A stretch of 9,484 nt of DNA from contig CAKQJJ010000038.1 in NCBI GenBank assembly GCA_934247335.1, positions 1 to 9,484 on the forward strand, read 5' to 3'. Position 1 is the first letter of the stretch, and each line of letters begins with the position of its first letter. The DNA comes from an uncultured Clostridia bacterium. Lineage in GTDB: Bacteria; Bacillota; Clostridia; Christensenellales; Pumilibacteraceae. The translations under genes were made by a program, and so were the position numbers. The notes below the pieces were generated by a model. That model did not search any database. It was not told the origin of the DNA and was given only the letters and a program-made list of their open reading frames with translations. Below, piece by piece: positions 7,124 through 9,484 of this stretch.

Positions 7124-8264
7124 CAAGAAAAATAAATCGGATTTGCCGACAAAACGCCCGTTCGGACACGGAAAATTCGATTTTGCGCTTTTTTTTGCGG
7201 TAGTCGCGCTTATGGCGTTCGGCGTGCTGATGGTGTATTCTGCCAGCAGTTATTCCGCCGAAAAAACTTACGGCGACGCAAAGTTCTTTATGTATAAGCA
7301 GCTTTTCGGCGTAATTCTCGGCGTTGCGGCGATGACGGCAATGTCGCTTCTCGATTATCATAAGCTGATTAAGCTGCGCTACGTCGTGCTTGCGGTAAGT
7401 TTTTTGCTGCTCGTTTTAGTATTCGTTCCCGGTATAGGCGTGGAAAATTACGGCGCGAAAAGATGGATTAAATTTCCGTTTTTCACGCTTCAATCAAGCG
7501 AAATAGCAAAGTTCGGGTTCGTGATTTTTTCGGCGGCGTATCTTGCAAAATATCACGACAAAATTCACAAGTTCGTATACCTTCTGCCCGTGCTCGGCGT
7601 GGGAGGCGCAATGTGCCTTCTCATTATGCTGGAACCCAACATGTCGGTAACCATGTGTCTTGCTCTCGTCATGATGATTATGCTTTTTATCGGCGGCGCG
7701 AGAATGAAACATTTTGCTTTTCTCACTTTGCCGCTTGCCGCCGCGGTGCCTGCGCTTATAATAGCCGAACCGTACAGAATGAAGCGAATGACGGCGTTTT
7801 TGCACCCGTGGGACAATCCGCTCGAGGAAGGATACCAGCTTATCCAGTCGCTGTACGCGATAGGAAGCGGCGGCTTTCTGGGCGTAGGGTTGTTCAATTC
7901 CAGGCAAAAGTATTTGTTTTTGCCGTTTGCCGAAAGCGATTTTATTTTCAGTGTGATAGGGGAAGAAACGGGCTTTATCGGATGCGTGGCGGTGATCGCC
8001 GTTTACGTGTTTATAATATCGCGGCTTGCGTCGATAGCAAAAAAAGCCCCCGACAGGGAAGGTTGTCTTCTGTCGGGGGGAATCGCGGCGGTCATCGCCG
8101 TTCAGACTCTTATTAACATTGCCGTGGTTACGGGAAGCATTCCGCCTACGGGCGTGCCGCTGCCGTTCGTGTCGTCGGGCAGCAGTTCGATAATAGCGTT
8201 TTGCTGCGCCGTCGGCATCGCGTTGAACGTGGGGCGACAAAGCGCGGATTATCGTAAATATTAG
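7110..8264 (+). CDS. ftsW: FtsW/SpoVE-type SEDS peptidoglycan glycosyltransferase
   Basis: This polytopic membrane polymerase of lipid II works with a class B PBP, very likely the one encoded upstream. The 384 residues have about ten membrane segments. SEDS motifs are GAKRWI (115-120), QSSEIAKF (128-135; usually QPSE), LEPNMS (174-179), RMTAFLHPWDNP (226-237), GYQLIQSLYAIGSGG (241-255), the LPFAESDFIFSVIGEETG block (271-288), whose Asp277 matches the essential aspartate of SEDS enzymes, and PLPFVSSGSSS (350-360; commonly PF-S-GG-S). ATG 7110 was chosen over the upstream TTG 7065 because it begins a normal positively charged N-terminus (MRWFSKKNK). No good SD precedes it, consistent with coupling to murD (14-nt overlap). 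The cytoplasmic loop KKAPDREGCLLSGG (311-324) is encoded by DNA that forms a - strand terminator. The TAG stop interleaves with the thiT stop. Confidence 0.95.
   Translation: MRWFSKKNKSDLPTKRPFGHGKFDFALFFAVVALMAFGVLMVYSASSYSAEKTYGDAKFFMYKQLFGVILGVAAMTAMSLLDYHKLIKLRYVVLAVSFLLLVLVFVPGIGVENYGAKRWIKFPFFTLQSSEIAKFGFVIFSAAYLAKYHDKIHKFVYLLPVLGVGGAMCLLIMLEPNMSVTMCLALVMMIMLFIGGARMKHFAFLTLPLAAAVPALIIAEPYRMKRMTAFLHPWDNPLEEGYQLIQSLYAIGSGGFLGVGLFNSRQKYLFLPFAESDFIFSVIGEETGFIGCVAVIAVYVFIISRLASIAKKAPDREGCLLSGGIAAVIAVQTLINIAVVTGSIPPTGVPLPFVSSGSSSIIAFCCAVGIALNVGRQSADYRKY
8039..8079 (-). terminator. Intrinsic terminator for the thiT transcript, inside ftsW
   Basis: CCCCCGACAG (8047-8056) and CTGTCGGGGG (8070-8079) form a perfect 10-bp inverted repeat with a 13-nt loop. 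On the - strand the stem is followed by one C and then seven T residues (the A-run at 8039-8045), the classic layout of a Rho-independent terminator. On the + strand the stem is followed by G and then AATCGC with no T-run, so it should stop only - strand RNA. It lies about 180-220 nt past the thiT stop codon, entirely within the ftsW coding sequence. Confidence 0.8.
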
Positions 8265-9358
8265 TCGGCTTTGCTTTCTTCTGCTGCGTTATCGTTTTCG
8301 TTTGCCGCGTTCTCGATCACTTTTCTGAACGATTTACTAAGCAAAAGCGCTATTCCGACGGCGATTACGATGGCAATATCCACGAATACGAACGAATTGT
8401 AGGTAAGGCTGTAAATCCACGGATTGGTGTCGCCCGCATACGTATAGAATACGAACACGCCGGAAATTACGTGGCTTGCAAAACGCAGAATGCCGGAAAC
8501 TACGGCGCCAATCGCAAATTCCAGGGGCGCGACGTTGTTAATTCTGCCTTTAAGGAATCCGCAAAGACCGATGCATCCGAATGCGAGCGGATAGTCGAGG
8601 AAGAATTGCATCGGCTGATACAGAACGGGCGACTGCATGAATTGCAGCATTCCGTAGAGAAGTCCGCAGATAAGACCGTTTTTCGCGCCGAAAATGTAGG
8701 AATAAAGCATTATCGGCAGAACGGACGCCAGCGTTACCGAACCGCCCTGGGGAAGCTCGAAGAACTTAACGTAAGAGAGCGCAAAGCTCGTTGCCAGGCA
8801 CGCCGCCGCATACGTGATCGATTTGGTAGTGTGTATAAACTTGGATTTGGAAGTAAACGCAAGCACTGCCATAACGGCAATCAACACCGCGGACAATCCG
8901 TAGTACAACGCCGAGGAAGAGGGTTTGTAATATTCTTCTTTGGCGGGAACGAAAATGATGAGAACTATCGAATATCCGATAAGGAAAACGGCTGCCGCAA
9001 TCGCAAACGGCTTGAACGCCTTAACCTTGCAAGCGCTGAGCACGTACGCCACTATCGCCAATACGAACGCGCACGCCATAAGTCCGACGGTAAGCCAGAA
9101 GGTGTAGGTTATGCGACCTTTGATTACGTAGCGGGCAAGCGTAAGCGACATCAGCGTAAAAATTATGCACAACGCCGCGCCCAGCACAATGCCGGAAGCA
9201 AACGTCGTGAACTTTTTGAACGTGTCGCGAGCAAAGAAGTACATTAAAACCGCAACTACGGCGATTATTACGGCAAGCGCAAGCACCGCAAAGAGATAGT
9301 ACTTCTGAATAAGGCCGATTATTTCGTCAAGTTGTTCGGGGTCTATATTGTTTAACAT
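8261..9358 (-). CDS. thiT: ThiT-family thiamine ECF-transporter substrate-binding subunit with N-terminal membrane extension
   Basis: ThiT is the membrane S-component that captures thiamine for the shared ECF module (EcfA, EcfA', EcfT), which is not in this window. The C-terminal 190 residues match the family: LPQGGSVTLASVLPI (202-216), AKNGLICGLLYGMLQ (225-239), QFFLDYPLAFGCIGLCGF (251-268), RFASHVISGVFVFYTYA (292-308) and WIYSLTYN (314-321). Asp255, His296, Tyr316 and Asn321 align with the ligand-contacting positions Glu84, His125, Tyr146 and Asn151 of Lactococcus ThiT, from memory of that structure. Typical ThiT is about 180-200 residues; this one is 365. The extra N-terminal 175 residues contain about five hydrophobic segments (about 20-42, 51-73, 84-108, 117-137, 149-168) of unknown role. 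A short acidic tail ends the protein. The start at 9358 follows GAGGAG; a longer in-frame reading back to 9439 would translate the leader hairpin. Thiamine specificity is inferred. Confidence 0.85.
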   Translation of the reverse strand: MLNNIDPEQLDEIIGLIQKYYLFAVLALAVIIAVVAVLMYFFARDTFKKFTTFASGIVLGAALCIIFTLMSLTLARYVIKGRITYTFWLTVGLMACAFVLAIVAYVLSACKVKAFKPFAIAAAVFLIGYSIVLIIFVPAKEEYYKPSSSALYYGLSAVLIAVMAVLAFTSKSKFIHTTKSITYAAACLATSFALSYVKFFELPQGGSVTLASVLPIMLYSYIFGAKNGLICGLLYGMLQFMQSPVLYQPMQFFLDYPLAFGCIGLCGFLKGRINNVAPLEFAIGAVVSGILRFASHVISGVFVFYTYAGDTNPWIYSLTYNSFVFVDIAIVIAVGIALLLSKSFRKVIENAANENDNAAEESKAD

Positions 9359-9367
9359 ATAAAAAAT

Positions 9368-9373
9368 CTCCTC
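9368..9373 (-). promoter_or_regulatory. Shine-Dalgarno that fixes the thiT start
   Basis: On the - strand GAGGAG stands 9 nt before the ATG at 9358-9356. This selects the protein start MLNNIDPEQ and rules out the longer in-frame ATG near 9439, whose extra residues come from the leader hairpin and have no ribosome binding site. Confidence 0.75.
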
Positions 9374-9394
9374 GATACGCTTTTTATTAACCTT

Positions 9395-9435
9395 AAAAAG
9401 GCAGCCCGCACGGAAAACGCGAACTGCCCTTTTTT
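9395..9435 (-). terminator. Leader hairpin with T-run upstream of thiT (possible attenuator)
   Basis: Read on the - strand, GGCAGTTCGC (9428-9419) pairs with GCGGGCTGCC (9409-9400) as a 10-bp stem including two G-U pairs. A 9-nt loop joins the arms, and five T residues (9399-9395) follow. The stem is better on the - strand than on the + strand, where those two pairs become C-A mismatches. It sits about 37 nt before the thiT start, leaving almost no room for a promoter in between, so it probably lies in the thiT 5' leader. On the + strand a weaker version ends in six T (9430-9435) and could stop RNA reading through from ftsW. It could also be the terminator of an unseen upstream gene. Confidence 0.6.
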
Positions 9436-9443
9436 GCAATCAA

Positions 9444-9469
9444 TAAAAAATATCGGTCGTAAAAAATAT
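9444..9469. repeat. Short AT-rich direct repeat in thiT leader
   Basis: TAAAAAATAT occurs at 9444-9453 and again at 9460-9469, a 16-nt period with a 6-nt GC-containing spacer. It lies between the leader hairpin and the right edge. It may be a single-stranded linker in a leader RNA, a protein site, or chance in an A-rich stretch. No convincing -35/-10 pair could be assigned here on the - strand. Confidence 0.4.
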
Positions 9470-9484
9470 GCTGACGGCGCTTCC

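Noticed and set aside
5867..7126. Long - strand open frame (about 419 codons) antisense to all of murD
   Set aside because: Its product is rich in Arg, His, Phe and Tyr with no family motif, while murD on the other strand has every expected motif. It arises because the murD codon choice avoids reverse-strand stops.
8471..9247. + strand open frame of about 258 codons opposite thiT
   Set aside because: Highly charged translation (Arg, Lys, Glu) typical of the antisense of a membrane protein; the - strand frame carries the ThiT signatures.
9436..9484. thiT promoter in the AT-rich leader
   Set aside because: No hexamer pair with acceptable spacing on the - strand; the promoter is more likely beyond the right edge.
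1..9484. tRNA, rRNA, CRISPR array, insertion sequence, attachment site
   Set aside because: No cloverleaf, spaced repeats, transposase motifs or terminal repeats were seen; the window is tightly packed with core genes.

Overview
The window is mostly a division and cell wall (dcw) gene cluster read on the + strand. One convergent vitamin transporter gene follows on the - strand. The organism is most likely a member of the Bacillota, probably an uncultured Clostridia-type lineage. This rests on the order rsmH-ftsL-(SpoVD-type PBP)-murE-mraY-murD-ftsW/spoVE, strong GGAGG-type ribosome binding sites, a PASTA-bearing transpeptidase, a MurE with the meso-diaminopimelate signature DNPR, and a ThiT transporter, a family typical of this phylum. 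No finer placement is possible from the sequence alone.

Layout: 1-678 is the 3' three-quarters of rsmH, cut by the window edge. Next come an unusually long FtsL-like protein (721-1362) and a class B penicillin-binding protein with one PASTA domain (1374-3272). A 98-nt gap holds a good extended -10 promoter and a strong ribosome binding site for murE (3371-4810). murE overlaps mraY (4807-5808) by ATGA. murD (5858-7123) and ftsW (7110-8264) follow, overlapping by 14 nt. The + strand run ends there: no murF lies between murE and mraY, and no murG follows ftsW. The thiT-like gene (8261-9358, - strand) meets ftsW tail to tail, with the two stop codons interleaved. There is no gene-free stretch above 300 nt; the largest, 9359-9484, is the thiT leader.

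The + strand genes form one pathway. MurD and MurE add D-Glu and (inferred) meso-DAP to UDP-MurNAc, and MraY loads the finished pentapeptide onto undecaprenyl phosphate. FtsW polymerises lipid II, the PBP crosslinks it, and the FtsL-like protein would help recruit and activate the FtsW-PBP pair at the septum.

I did not find a wholly new system. The points most worth a second look are: (a) a near-textbook intrinsic terminator for the - strand thiT transcript, built inside the convergent ftsW coding sequence; (b) a ThiT protein with about 175 extra N-terminal residues carrying about five more membrane segments; (c) a terminator-like hairpin in the thiT leader, consistent with attenuation by a sensor lying beyond the right edge; and (d) the extended FtsL-like protein.
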